A stretch of 64,000 nt of DNA from assembly GCF_018732085.1 (NCBI RefSeq), contig NZ_CP076103.1, positions 5,084,001 to 5,148,000 of the forward strand, in the 5' to 3' direction. Below the pieces are notes generated by a model that saw nothing but the letters and a program-made list of their open reading frames with translations, was not told where the DNA came from and searched no databases. Below are positions 43,414 through 51,962 of this stretch, one piece after another. Made by a program: the position numbers and the translations under genes. Numbering within the stretch: position 1 is the first letter of the stretch; each line of letters opens with the position of its first letter. Origin of the DNA: Lysobacter capsici (lineage in GTDB: Bacteria > Pseudomonadota > Gammaproteobacteria > Xanthomonadales > Xanthomonadaceae).

Positions 43414-44835
43414 TCATCGCGGCTCGGCATCGCCGCGCGCATCGTGCAACAGCCGCGCCAGCGCCGCGGTGACCCGACGCGCGGTCGGCAGATGCAGGAA
43501 CTCGTTCGGCCCGTGCGCATTGGATTGCGGCCCCAGCACGCCGGTGACCACGAACTGCGCCCGCGGAAAGCGCTCGCCGAGCATGCCCAGAAACGGAATG
43601 CCGCCGCCTCCGCCGATCAGGGCGCCGTCGCGGCCGAACGCGTCGCGCGAGGCGCGTTGCAGGCTGTCCGCCAGCCACGGCGCCACCGGCGGCGCATGCC
43701 AGCCTTCGCTGACCGAATCGATCGTAAATCCTACCTGGCTGCGATACGGCGGATCGGCTTCGAGCAGCGCCTTCAAACGTTGCGATGCGTCCCGTGGGTC
43801 CAGCGTCGGCGGCAAGCGCAGGCTCAGCTTGAGCGCGGTGTGCGGCTGCATCACCGCCGCCGCATCAGCCACCGACGGCAATCCATCGATACCGGTGATC
43901 GCCAGTTGCGCGCGCCAGGCGCGGTTGAGCGCGAGTTCGCCGGGCGCTTCGACCACCGGGCGGGTGTCGGCATGAAACGGAAAGCCGCGCGCCAGCCCTT
44001 CGCCCAAGGCATTCGCGGCGAGCCAGGCCTGTTCGCGCCGCGCGGCGGGAATCTCGACCTGGAAGTCAGCGATGACTTCGCCGCTGAGCGGATCTTCCAG
44101 CCGCGACAGCAACTGCCGGGCGATGCGGAAACTCGACGGCACGATCCCCGACGCATCGCCCGAATGCACGCCTTCGTCGAGCACCCGCACGCTCAGGGTT
44201 CCGGCGACCTGACCGCGCAGCGAGGTCGTGGTCCACAACTGATCGTAATTGCCGCAACCGGCGTCGAGCGCGACGATCAAACGCGGCACACCGAGCCGCG
44301 GCGCCAGTTGTTCGATGTACGCCGGCAAGTCGATGCTGCCCGATTCCTCGCTGGCCTCGATCACGATCATGCAGCGCGGATGCGCCAAGCCCTGATCGCG
44401 CAAGGCGCGCAGCGCGGCGATCGCGGCGAACATCGCGTAGCCGTCGTCGGCGCCGCCGCGTCCGTACAAGCGCTCGCCTTCCAGCACCGGCGTCCACGCC
44501 GCGCGACCCGCCGCCCAGCCCGGCATCGGCGGCTGTTTGTCGAGGTGGCCGTAGATCAGGCTCGGCGGGCCGGCTTCGCCGGGTACGTCGATGAACAGCA
44601 ACGGCGTGCGTCCGGGCAGGCGCAGCACCTCGACCGTGGCGCCGGGCAGGTCGGCGAGCTGTTCGCGCGCCCACTGCGTCATCAACGCGACCGCGCGATC
44701 CATATGGCCGTTGTCGGCCCAATCGGGATCGAATGCCGGCGATTGGCAGGCGATGGCGATGTAATCGCACAGCGCCGGCAGGATGTCGTCCTGCCAGGCG
44801 CGGTCGATATGTTGGCAAAGCGCGGGGAAATCCAT
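43414..44835 (-). CDS. M20-family metallopeptidase (dipeptidase)
   Basis: The 473-residue product carries the M20 zinc-site blocks LIYGHLDKQPP (His, Asp), GRGGADDGYAMFA (bridging Asp), VIEASEESGS (Glu-Glu, catalytic base and ligand) and a terminal GGGGGIPFLGMLG near the last ligand. A lid domain is inserted from about residue 215 to 330. The layout matches carnosinase-type dipeptidases. It is transcribed away from an Lrp-type regulator gene, an arrangement that suggests control by that regulator. Confidence 0.92.
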   Translation of the reverse strand: MDFPALCQHIDRAWQDDILPALCDYIAIACQSPAFDPDWADNGHMDRAVALMTQWAREQLADLPGATVEVLRLPGRTPLLFIDVPGEAGPPSLIYGHLDKQPPMPGWAAGRAAWTPVLEGERLYGRGGADDGYAMFAAIAALRALRDQGLAHPRCMIVIEASEESGSIDLPAYIEQLAPRLGVPRLIVALDAGCGNYDQLWTTTSLRGQVAGTLSVRVLDEGVHSGDASGIVPSSFRIARQLLSRLEDPLSGEVIADFQVEIPAARREQAWLAANALGEGLARGFPFHADTRPVVEAPGELALNRAWRAQLAITGIDGLPSVADAAAVMQPHTALKLSLRLPPTLDPRDASQRLKALLEADPPYRSQVGFTIDSVSEGWHAPPVAPWLADSLQRASRDAFGRDGALIGGGGGIPFLGMLGERFPRAQFVVTGVLGPQSNAHGPNEFLHLPTARRVTAALARLLHDARGDAEPR

Positions 44836-44947
44836 GCAATGACCTCTCGATGAGGCGAAAAGGCTAACGGCGTGGGCGCGCGCTTTTGCCGCGAACCGAT
44901 ACCCGCCCGCGCGGTTTTTCGGCGCGTTCGCGCTCTAAGATGCGGCC
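44836..44947. promoter_or_regulatory. Divergent promoter region of dipeptidase and Lrp-type regulator
   Basis: Only 112 bases separate the two starts, so both promoters overlap here and the Lrp-type protein probably binds within it. No unique palindrome could be singled out. Confidence 0.45.
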
Positions 44948-45424
44948 ATGAAACTCGACCGATTCGACCGTCAACTGCTCAACCTCGTGCAGGACGACGC
45001 CGGCCAGACCGCCGACCGCCTCGCCGAGCAGGTCGCGCTGTCGCCCTCGGCGATCCAGCGCCGGCTGCGGCGCATGCGCGAAGCCGGGGTGATCGTGCGC
45101 GAAACCGCGGTGGTCGATCCCAAACAGGTCGGCAAGCCGACCTTCTTCGTCGTCTCGCTGCAGGTCGAGCGCGAGCGTCCGGAGTTGCTTGCGCAACTGC
45201 GCCGCTGGCTGGCCGCGCACGATCAGGTGCAGCAGGTGTTCTACGTCACCGGCGAGGCCGATTTCGTGCTGGTGGTGACCGCGCCGGACACCGAGGACTT
45301 CGACGCGCTGATGATCCGCATGGTCGGCGAGAACCCGAACATCCGCCGCTTCACCACCAATGTCGCACTGAGCCTGGTCAAGCGCGGGCTGACCATTCCG
45401 GTGCCGCTCGACGAGGACGACTGA
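44948..45424 (+). CDS. Lrp/AsnC-family transcriptional regulator
   Basis: The 158-residue product has an N-terminal helix-turn-helix (DRQLLNLVQDDAGQTADRLA, LSPSAIQRRLRRMREAGVI) and a C-terminal RAM/AsnC ligand domain (VFYVTGEADFVLVVTAPD, FTTNVALSLVKRGLTIPV). These regulators usually sense an amino acid and often control a neighbouring catabolic gene. Here the neighbours are a dipeptidase (divergent) and a PLP lyase downstream. Confidence 0.93.
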   Translation: MKLDRFDRQLLNLVQDDAGQTADRLAEQVALSPSAIQRRLRRMREAGVIVRETAVVDPKQVGKPTFFVVSLQVERERPELLAQLRRWLAAHDQVQQVFYVTGEADFVLVVTAPDTEDFDALMIRMVGENPNIRRFTTNVALSLVKRGLTIPVPLDEDD

Positions 45425-45560
45425 GCCGCGCGCCCGGCCGCGCGCGTACGCGTGCCGGCCGCGATCGCAGGCGCGATGACTGGGGCGAACGCGCCGAAAT
45501 TCCGCGCGCAGCCGTCGATTTCGCCGCCGACGCGCGCACGCCGCCCGCCACACTGGCGGC

Positions 45561-46610
45561 ATGAGCGAACACTGGCTGAGCGACCCGACCCGGCTGTGGC
45601 CGGATTACCGACCGACCCGATTGATCGAACTGCCCGCGCTCGCGCGCCGCGCCGGCGTCGCGCGCGTGCTGGTCAAGGCCGAGAACGAACGGCCGCTGGG
45701 CAATTTCAAGGCGCTCGGCGACATGGTCGCCGGCTTGCGCGGGTTGGCGCGGATCACCGGCGCGCAGTCGCTGGACGAACTGCGCCGCCGTTGCCGCGCA
45801 TGGCCCGTCGCGCTGCGCCTGGTCTGCGCGAGCGACGGCAATCACGGCCTGGCGGTGACCGCGGCGGCGCGGCACGCGGGCGTGGCGGTCACGGTGTTCC
45901 TGCCCGAAGCGGTCGGGTCGGTGCGCGCGGCGCGCATCCGCGCGCTCGGCGGCGAGGTGGTGGCGGTGGCCGGCAGTTACGACGACGCAGTCCTCGCCGC
46001 GCGCGATGTGGCGGCGCGCGGCGATGGCTTGTTGATCGCCGACACCAGCGACGATGCCACCGATCCGGCGGTGATCGACGTAATGGCCGGTTACGGCCTG
46101 ATCGCGCGCGAACTGGCACCGCAGTTGCGCGCGTGCGCGGCAACCAGCGTCAGCCATCTGTTCGTGCAGGCCGGCGTCGGCGGACTGGCCGCCGCGCTCG
46201 CCGATGGTTTGCATGCACATGCGCAGGCGCCGGGGCGGTTGATCGTGGTCGAACCCGAAGCCGCGGCCTGCGTGGCGCGCGCATTGGCGCGTGGCAAACC
46301 CGCGCAGATCGACGGTGAATTGGACACCTCGGCGCAGATGCTGTCGTGCGGCCTCGCCTCGGCCTCGGCGCTGGCTTTATTGCTGTGGCATCGCGCGCAG
46401 GCGCTGACTGTCGACGAGCCGACCCTGCGGCGTGCGCCGCGCGAGCTGTCGGAATGCGGCGGACCGCGCAGCACGCCGTCCGGCGCGGCTGGCGTGGCCG
46501 GTTTGCTGCACGCGGCCGACGATCGCGCGCGGCGCGAGCTGCATGGCCTGGACGCCACCAGCACGGTGTTGTTGATCGTTACCGAGGGCGCGATCGAAGA
46601 CACCGACTGA
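45561..46610 (+). CDS. Diaminopropionate ammonia-lyase-like PLP enzyme
   Basis: The 349-residue product is a fold-type II PLP enzyme. The PLP Lys lies in ERPLGNFKALGDM, the DpaL-type ASDGNHGLAVTAAA block follows, and a glycine loop (QAGVGGLAAALADG) plus LIVTEGAIEDTD close the protein. It most resembles diaminopropionate ammonia-lyase, which splits 2,3-diaminopropionate to pyruvate and ammonia, though it is shorter than DpaL (about 400). Diaminopropionate occurs in nonribosomal peptides. It lies 136 bases after the Lrp-type gene and is probably under its control. Confidence 0.85.
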   Translation: MSEHWLSDPTRLWPDYRPTRLIELPALARRAGVARVLVKAENERPLGNFKALGDMVAGLRGLARITGAQSLDELRRRCRAWPVALRLVCASDGNHGLAVTAAARHAGVAVTVFLPEAVGSVRAARIRALGGEVVAVAGSYDDAVLAARDVAARGDGLLIADTSDDATDPAVIDVMAGYGLIARELAPQLRACAATSVSHLFVQAGVGGLAAALADGLHAHAQAPGRLIVVEPEAAACVARALARGKPAQIDGELDTSAQMLSCGLASASALALLLWHRAQALTVDEPTLRRAPRELSECGGPRSTPSGAAGVAGLLHAADDRARRELHGLDATSTVLLIVTEGAIEDTD

Positions 46611-46649
46611 AGCATTCGAACGGAATTGAAACGCGCTCGATGCCTTCGC

Positions 46650-47543
46650 TCACGGGCGCGCGAAACAATCGAGCAGGAACTCCACCGTCGCGCGCACGCT
46701 CGGCAACTGCCCGCGCCGATGCGGCACCAGCAGCGTCGTGGTCACGCGGCCGGCGGTCCATTCGGGCAACACGCGCAGCAGTTGGCCGCTGCCGAGTTCG
46801 GCGCGGCACATGCGCTCGGGCAGCACGGTGATGCCCAGGCCGGCGACGGCGCTCGCGCGCAGCACCCGGCCTTCGTTCGCGGTCATGCGCGCCCGCGGCT
46901 CGACCTGCATCTGCGCGCCGTCGGCGCTGGTCAGCGTCCACGCTTCGCCGCCGGCCAGGCCGGTCAACAAGGCATCGTGTTCGCTCAATTCCAGCGGCCC
47001 GGTCGGCAGACCGTGTTCGGCCAGATACATCGGCGCGGCCACCAGCACGATGTCTTCGACCGAAGCCTGGCGCTGGATCAATCCCGAATCCGGCAGCGGC
47101 GCGAAATGGCTGCGCACCGCGATGTCGTAGCCCTCCTGGACCAGATCGACCCGGCGATCGCTGACATCGACCTGCACGTGCATGCGCGGGTACTTGCGCG
47201 CCAATACCGGCAGATGCTCGGCCAGATGGTCCTGCGCGGTCGGCACGCCGCAGCTGATCCGGACCTTGCCGCTGGGCTCGGCGACACGGCGGCGCACGCT
47301 GTTCTCGGCCGCTTCGGTTTCGATCAGCGCGGCGCGCGCGTGCTCGTAGAAATCGCGGCCGGTGTCGGTGAGGGTGAAGCTGCGCGAGGTGCGATGGATC
47401 AGGCGCACGCCCAGATCGTCCTCGAGCGCGGCCACGCGTTTGCTCAACGTGGACTTGGGCACGCCCAGGCGGCGCGAGGCCGCGGCGAAGCCGCCGTGCT
47501 CGACCGCGGCGGCGAACAGGACCAAGTCGTTGAGGTTGAGCAT
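46650..47543 (-). CDS. LysR-family transcriptional regulator
   Basis: The 297-residue product starts MLNLNDLVLFAAAVEHGGFA and has the LysR winged helix (AASRRLGVPKSTLSKRVAALE). The inducer-binding domain contains GYDIAVRSHFAPL and VAGLGITVLPE. It is divergent from the GST gene at 47704 with a 160-base gap, the classical LysR arrangement. A target T-N11-A site is expected in that gap. The start was taken at 47543 by family alignment. Confidence 0.92.
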   Translation of the reverse strand: MLNLNDLVLFAAAVEHGGFAAASRRLGVPKSTLSKRVAALEDDLGVRLIHRTSRSFTLTDTGRDFYEHARAALIETEAAENSVRRRVAEPSGKVRISCGVPTAQDHLAEHLPVLARKYPRMHVQVDVSDRRVDLVQEGYDIAVRSHFAPLPDSGLIQRQASVEDIVLVAAPMYLAEHGLPTGPLELSEHDALLTGLAGGEAWTLTSADGAQMQVEPRARMTANEGRVLRASAVAGLGITVLPERMCRAELGSGQLLRVLPEWTAGRVTTTLLVPHRRGQLPSVRATVEFLLDCFARP

Positions 47544-47703
47544 CGGCGCAAAGTACACACAGGAAGACTTTGCGTCCACTTTCTGCCGACTACTCGGGGG
47601 AAGTCCACACACCTACCGTGATCGGCACGGGCAGCGAGCCTGCCAGCGAGCGTCGTCTCGTTCGGCCGCTGCTCCTTTCAACCCCATCACTCAAGGAATC
47701 CCC
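47544..47703. promoter_or_regulatory. Divergent control region of the LysR/GST pair
   Basis: The gap contains the imperfect dyad AAAGTACACACAGG...CCACTTT around 47550-47582 and a further AAGTCCACAC at 47602, both possible LysR sites. It also holds both promoters. The assignment to the regulator is inferred from position. Confidence 0.4.
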
Positions 47704-48408
47704 ATGCCCCCGATCCTCTACTACGGCGTCCCGTCCGGCTGCTCGTTCGGCTCCATCGTCGCGCTGGAATGGTCCGGCCTGCCCTACCGGCTGGTGCGGG
47801 TCGAGATGCCGCAGATGATCCACGCCCCGGCTTACCTCGCGATCAATCCGGTCGGCGAAACCCCGGCCTTGCTGACCGCACGCGGCGAAGTGCTGGCCGA
47901 AAGCCTGGCCATCCTCAATCACATCGGCGCCAACGCGATCGCCAGCGGCATCGCCTTCGCCCAGGGCACGCGCGAGTTCGACGAACTCAACCGCATGCTC
48001 GCCTTCCTCAACACCACCTTCTTCAGCGCGTTCGCTTCGCTGTGGCATCTGCTCGAACACGAGAGCGACGAGCACGAGAAGGCCGCGTTGACCGCCTACG
48101 GTCGCGCCCGGGTCGAACGCGCGCATGCGCAACTCGAACGCATGCTGGGCGACAAGCCGTGGCTGCTCGGCGAGCATCGCACCTTGGCCGACGCCTACTT
48201 CATCGGCATCGCACGCTGGACCAAGTACCACGCCGTGGTCGATCGCCGCGACTATCCAAACCTGCAGCGTCTGTACGACAAGCTGGAGGCCGATCCGGCG
48301 GTGATCTTCGCCCATGCGATCGAGCAGCAGACGCCGGCGGTCAGCGGCGGTGGGTTCGCAGGCGAGATCGGGTTGGAGGAGGCGTTGGGGTTCAAGCGGG
48401 TGGCTTGA
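47704..48408 (+). CDS. Glutathione S-transferase family protein (second)
   Basis: The 234-residue product begins PPILYYGVPSGCSFGSIVAL, with Ser/Cys in the active-site loop, then NPVGETPALLTARGEVL with the cis-Pro, SLAILNHIG, and an all-helical domain with WLLGEHRTLADAYFIG, the GST N-capping box. It is regulated probably by the adjacent divergent LysR gene. No substrate is known. Confidence 0.9.
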   Translation: MPPILYYGVPSGCSFGSIVALEWSGLPYRLVRVEMPQMIHAPAYLAINPVGETPALLTARGEVLAESLAILNHIGANAIASGIAFAQGTREFDELNRMLAFLNTTFFSAFASLWHLLEHESDEHEKAALTAYGRARVERAHAQLERMLGDKPWLLGEHRTLADAYFIGIARWTKYHAVVDRRDYPNLQRLYDKLEADPAVIFAHAIEQQTPAVSGGGFAGEIGLEEALGFKRVA

Positions 48409-48465
48409 TGCGCGGCGCTTGGGGGTTGTTCGAGGAAACGATTGATCGGCGGAGCAAGAGCAAAT

Positions 48466-48503
48466 CCCCCCTAGCCCCCCTTTTTCAAAGGGGGGAATCC
48501 AAC
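48466..48503. repeat. C-run palindrome, second copy, with a degenerate neighbour
   Basis: AAATCCCCCCTAGCCCCCCT is followed by TTTTCAAAGGGGGGAATCC, the same family as 8064-8098. A degenerate relative follows at about 48577-48640 (CCACTTTAGAAAAAGGGGG, then CGTCCGCGCAGCGGACG). It lies after the GST gene, before the convergent desaturase gene. Confidence 0.75.
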
Positions 48504-48684
48504 GGGTGGATTCGTGCGCGTCGAATGTGGATGCGTGCGCGTCGAAGAACGCGATCACTCAAACCGAAGCGGCTTTTGCCGTTGCCCACTTTAGAAAAAG
48601 GGGGCGGCGTCCGCGCAGCGGACGCGGGGGGTTTGAGCTGTTGCTGTTGCCGTTAACGTTGCAACCCAACAACCGCTCGCGCCA

Positions 48685-49830
48685 TCAACCCTGCGCTTCA
48701 ACCACCTCAGCCCGCACCAACGGCCGCCGCGCGCGCGGCCGGCTCGGCCACGCATGACGCACGATCCGCCACATCACCTGGCCGAACTGCCTGGGCAGCG
48801 AACCGGTGTCGTAATGCTGGCCGTAACGCCCGCAGATCTCGCGCACCTCCACCGCCAAGGCCGCATAACGGCGCGCCGGCAGATCGGGGTAGAAGTGATG
48901 CTCGATCTGATGGCTCAGGTTGCCGGTCATCAGGTCCATCCACTTGCCGCCGCTGAGATTCGCCGAACCGCGCAGCTGGCGCAGATACCAATGCCCGCGC
49001 GATTCGTTGCGCACCGATTCCTTCGGGAACACTTCCGCATCGGCGGTGAAGTGGCCGCAGAAAATCACCGTGTACGTCCACAGGTTGCGGATCACGTTGG
49101 CGACCACGTTGCCGAGCAGCACCGGCAGGAAGAACGGGCCGGCCAGCGCCGGAAACAGCACATAGTCCTTGAGCATCTGCTTGCCCATCTTGCGCCCGAC
49201 CGGCACGAACTTGCGCCACATCGCGCGGTGCTTGGTCTTGCCGGTGAGCCAGCGGCCGATGCGCAGTTCCTGGATCGCCACGCCCCATTCGAACAGCAGC
49301 GCGAACACCACCGCGATGAACGGCTGCAGCAGATAGAACGGACGCCAGCGCTGCTCCGGGAACAGACGCAGCAGGCCGTAGCCGATGTCGTCGTCCATGC
49401 CGCGCACGTTGGTCCAGGTGTGGTGCATGTAGTTGTGGGTTTTGCGCCAGTTGTCGCCGGTGGCGACGATGTCCCATTCGTAGGTCTTGCCGTCCAGATG
49501 CGGGTCGCGCATCCAGTCGTACTGGCCGTGCATGACGTTGTGGCCGACTTCCATGTTCTCCAGGATCTTCGACAGCGCCAGCAGCGCGGTGCCGAGGATC
49601 ACGCCGGGCCAGAACAGCCAGGACACGAACGCACCGCCGATCGCGCCGACCATCAGCAGCAAGCGACCGAGCAAACCGGTGTAGCGCACCACCGCGACCA
49701 CGCGGCGGATGTAGTCGGCGTCGACCCGGCCGATCTGGGCGACGGTGCGCGCGCGCAGCGCGTCGAGTTCGGCGCCGAAGCGGTCGAGTTCGGTCGGGGT
49801 CAGCGCGCGATTGCGTTTGGATGCGGTCAT
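48685..49830 (-). CDS. Acyl-CoA/fatty-acid desaturase
   Basis: The 381-residue membrane protein has the three His boxes of di-iron desaturases: HNVMHGQYDWMRDPH, HNYMHHTWTN and HQIEHHFYPDLP. Membrane helices lie around residues 50-85 and 150-245. It matches the DesB/DesC-type group of Pseudomonas acyl-CoA desaturases. The ferredoxin-reductase gene lies 7 bases upstream, giving a two-gene operon with its own electron supply. Confidence 0.93.
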   Translation of the reverse strand: MTASKRNRALTPTELDRFGAELDALRARTVAQIGRVDADYIRRVVAVVRYTGLLGRLLLMVGAIGGAFVSWLFWPGVILGTALLALSKILENMEVGHNVMHGQYDWMRDPHLDGKTYEWDIVATGDNWRKTHNYMHHTWTNVRGMDDDIGYGLLRLFPEQRWRPFYLLQPFIAVVFALLFEWGVAIQELRIGRWLTGKTKHRAMWRKFVPVGRKMGKQMLKDYVLFPALAGPFFLPVLLGNVVANVIRNLWTYTVIFCGHFTADAEVFPKESVRNESRGHWYLRQLRGSANLSGGKWMDLMTGNLSHQIEHHFYPDLPARRYAALAVEVREICGRYGQHYDTGSLPRQFGQVMWRIVRHAWPSRPRARRPLVRAEVVEAQG

Positions 49831-49837
49831 GGGCGGA

Positions 49838-50959
49838 TCACAGGTCGAGGACGAGGTCGCTGGTCGCGCTGTTCACGCACAGACGCAGCGAAGACACCGG
49901 TTCGGCATGCACGTCGCCGGTATGCAGATGACGGGTGGCGCCCGAGGATTTGCCGCAGGAGCAGGTGTTGCACAGGCCCATGCGGCAGCCGGAATTCAAC
50001 TTCAGGCCCTGCGCTTCCAGCGCGGTGAGCAACGATTCTCCGCGCGCCAGTTCCAGGGTGCGGCCGCTGCGCGCCAGGGTGACCGCGACCGTGCCGGTGT
50101 CTTCGACCGCGCGCGGCGGCGGCGTGAACGCCTCGGCCGCGAACGCCCGCGCGCGCGCTTCGATCAGGCCGCGCGCGCTGGCGACGAAACCGCCGGGGCC
50201 GCAGGCATAGACCTGACGCGCGGCGAGATCGTCGACATGCGCATCCAGCAGCGAGGCATCGATGCGGCCAGCGTCTTCGTCGGCAGCCTGCGGCTCTTGC
50301 CGGGTCAGCACGAAGCGCACGCGGAAATTCGCATGCGCCGCGGCGGTCGCGCGCAATTCCTCGACGAAACACAGTTCTTCGCGGCGACGCGCCCAGTACA
50401 GCAGGGTCAGCGGCACCGGCATGCCCTGCGCGGCGAGTTGCCGGGTCATCGCCATCAACGGGGTGATGCCGCTGCCGGCGGCGACGAACAGCCAGGAGCC
50501 GTCAACGCGCGCGGGCAAGGTCATCTCGCCGAACGCCGGGCCGAGTTCGAGCACATCGCCCACGCGCGCGTCGCGGTGCAGATGCCGGCTGAGCTTGCCG
50601 CCCTCGATCGCCTTGACCGTGATCGCGATGCGGCCGTCGGCGCGCCCTGCCTCGGACAGGCTGTAGCTGCGCGACACCAGCGCGCCGTCGATACGGGCGC
50701 CGATCATCAGGTGTTGACCGGCGCGGGCGGGCTCGTGACGGCGGCCGGCCCAGTTGCGGTTCGGCGCCAGCAGCAGGGTCACCGCGTCGGCCGACGCCTC
50801 GCTGCGGCCGACGATGCGGGCGAGCGGACGCTCCCAGCTCCAGGTCGGATGCAGGCGCGAGGCCCAGAAATCAAAGACTTGCGGAACGACCAGCGGCGCG
50901 ATCAGGCGTCGCAGGCGGCTGCGCGGACGGTGGCCGGCGGGATGGAGGGCAGCGTTCAT
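49838..50959 (-). CDS. Ferredoxin reductase for the desaturase (flavin domain plus 2Fe-2S)
   Basis: The 373-residue product has a FAD-binding domain (RSYSLSE, LSRHLH), an NAD-binding domain (FVAAGSGITPLMAMTR, YACGPGGFV) and a C-terminal 2Fe-2S ferredoxin domain with GCRMGLCNTCSC and a final Cys at LCVNSA. It passes electrons from NAD(P)H to the desaturase. The ATG at 50959 has no Shine-Dalgarno sequence, but a -10-like TATAGT ends seven bases upstream, so the mRNA may begin at or near the start codon. The first 35 residues are basic. Confidence 0.92.
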   Translation of the reverse strand: MNAALHPAGHRPRSRLRRLIAPLVVPQVFDFWASRLHPTWSWERPLARIVGRSEASADAVTLLLAPNRNWAGRRHEPARAGQHLMIGARIDGALVSRSYSLSEAGRADGRIAITVKAIEGGKLSRHLHRDARVGDVLELGPAFGEMTLPARVDGSWLFVAAGSGITPLMAMTRQLAAQGMPVPLTLLYWARRREELCFVEELRATAAAHANFRVRFVLTRQEPQAADEDAGRIDASLLDAHVDDLAARQVYACGPGGFVASARGLIEARARAFAAEAFTPPPRAVEDTGTVAVTLARSGRTLELARGESLLTALEAQGLKLNSGCRMGLCNTCSCGKSSGATRHLHTGDVHAEPVSSLRLCVNSATSDLVLDL

Positions 50960-50965
50960 GGGGGC

Positions 50966-50997
50966 ACTATACACATATCCGCACAGATGTGTGCACA
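50966..50997. promoter_or_regulatory. Operator-promoter between desaturase operon and TetR-type repressor
   Basis: The inverted repeat at 50971-50992 has arms ACACATATCC and GCACAGATGTGT (ACACAT/ATGTGT outer arms). It overlaps a second dyad TGTGCACA (50990-50997). A TATAGT -10 for the operon overlaps its left side. FabR/DesT-type repressors bind ACAC-type palindromes, and the gene at 51060 encodes one, so autoregulation and control of the operon are expected. Confidence 0.65.
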
Positions 50998-51059
50998 ACC
51001 GTATATTAATATGGGGACGGGAGTATGATGTGCGCTGCCCGACTTAGCGCCAGCCACTC

Positions 51060-51710
51060 GTGAGCCAACGCATCACCGACATCGACGTCGACATCCACCC
51101 GGGCCGCAAAGCGACGATCTCGCGCGAAGACCTGATCGCCGCCGCGCTCAAGCTGATCGGCCCGCACCGCAGCGTGTCGAGCCTGAGCCTGCGCGAGGTG
51201 GCGCGCGAGGCCGGCATCGCACCCAACAGCTTCTACCGCCAGTTCCGCGACACCGACGAACTCGCCGTCGCGCTGATCGACCTGGCCGGGCAGTCGCTGC
51301 GCAAGATCGTCGGCGAGGCGCGCCATCGCGCCGCGACCCGGCGCAGCATCGTGCGCAGCTCGCTGGAGGCTTTCATGGAACAGTTACGCGCGGACGACAA
51401 ACTGCTGCACGTGTTGTTGCGCGAAGGCACGGTCGGCTCGGACGCGTTCAAGCGTGCGGTCGATCGCGAACTGTCGTTCTTCGAGGAAGAACTGCGCGTC
51501 GACCTGATCCGGCTGGCCGCGCAGGACCAGATGCCGCTGTACGAACCGGCCGTGGTCGCGCGTTCGATCACCCGCCTGGTGTTCGCGATGGGCGCCAGCG
51601 CGATGGACATGCCGCGCGCGCGCGACCCGGAACTGATCGAAGAAATGAGCACGATGATCCGGATCATCCTGGCCGGCTCGCGCGCGTTGGCTCAGACCGC
51701 CGCCCGCTGA
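51060..51710 (+). CDS. TetR-type repressor, FabR/DesT-like
   Basis: The 216-residue product has an N-terminal helix-turn-helix (SSLSLREVAREAGIAPNSFYRQFRDTDELAVALID) close to FabR of enterics. The C-terminal domain contains LLREGTVGSDAFKRAVDREL and SITRLVFAMGASAMDMPRA. FabR and DesT sense the ratio of unsaturated to saturated acyl chains and repress desaturases. It faces the reductase/desaturase operon across a palindrome. The start is GTG and there is no clear ribosome site. Confidence 0.9.
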   Translation: MSQRITDIDVDIHPGRKATISREDLIAAALKLIGPHRSVSSLSLREVAREAGIAPNSFYRQFRDTDELAVALIDLAGQSLRKIVGEARHRAATRRSIVRSSLEAFMEQLRADDKLLHVLLREGTVGSDAFKRAVDRELSFFEEELRVDLIRLAAQDQMPLYEPAVVARSITRLVFAMGASAMDMPRARDPELIEEMSTMIRIILAGSRALAQTAAR

Positions 51711-51962
51711 ACCGCAACGGACCGGCGCGCACCGCGCAATCCGCGACGCACTTCCCGTTACCGCGCCGCCCCTCGCCGATCACGGCGAGGCGATGAGCCG
51801 TTGCCGCGCGCTTTTGCGAGTTCATCAAGGCACCGCACGAATTGACGACGATGCCATCGCCAGTCCTCGGCGGAGCGCGCGCATCGGAGCGCAGCGTCGC
51901 TGAAGCGGTGAAACCACGCGTCCCCGATCGCGCCCACCTTCATCGCCGCATCAGGAGGACTT

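Noticed and set aside
44872..45564. Plus-strand frame of 230 codons overlapping the Lrp-type gene
   Set aside because: It is a different frame of the regulator gene, Arg/Ala-rich, with no domain.
48754..50028. Plus-strand open frames opposite the desaturase and reductase genes
   Set aside because: They lack motifs, are His/Gln-rich, and the minus-strand genes are certain.
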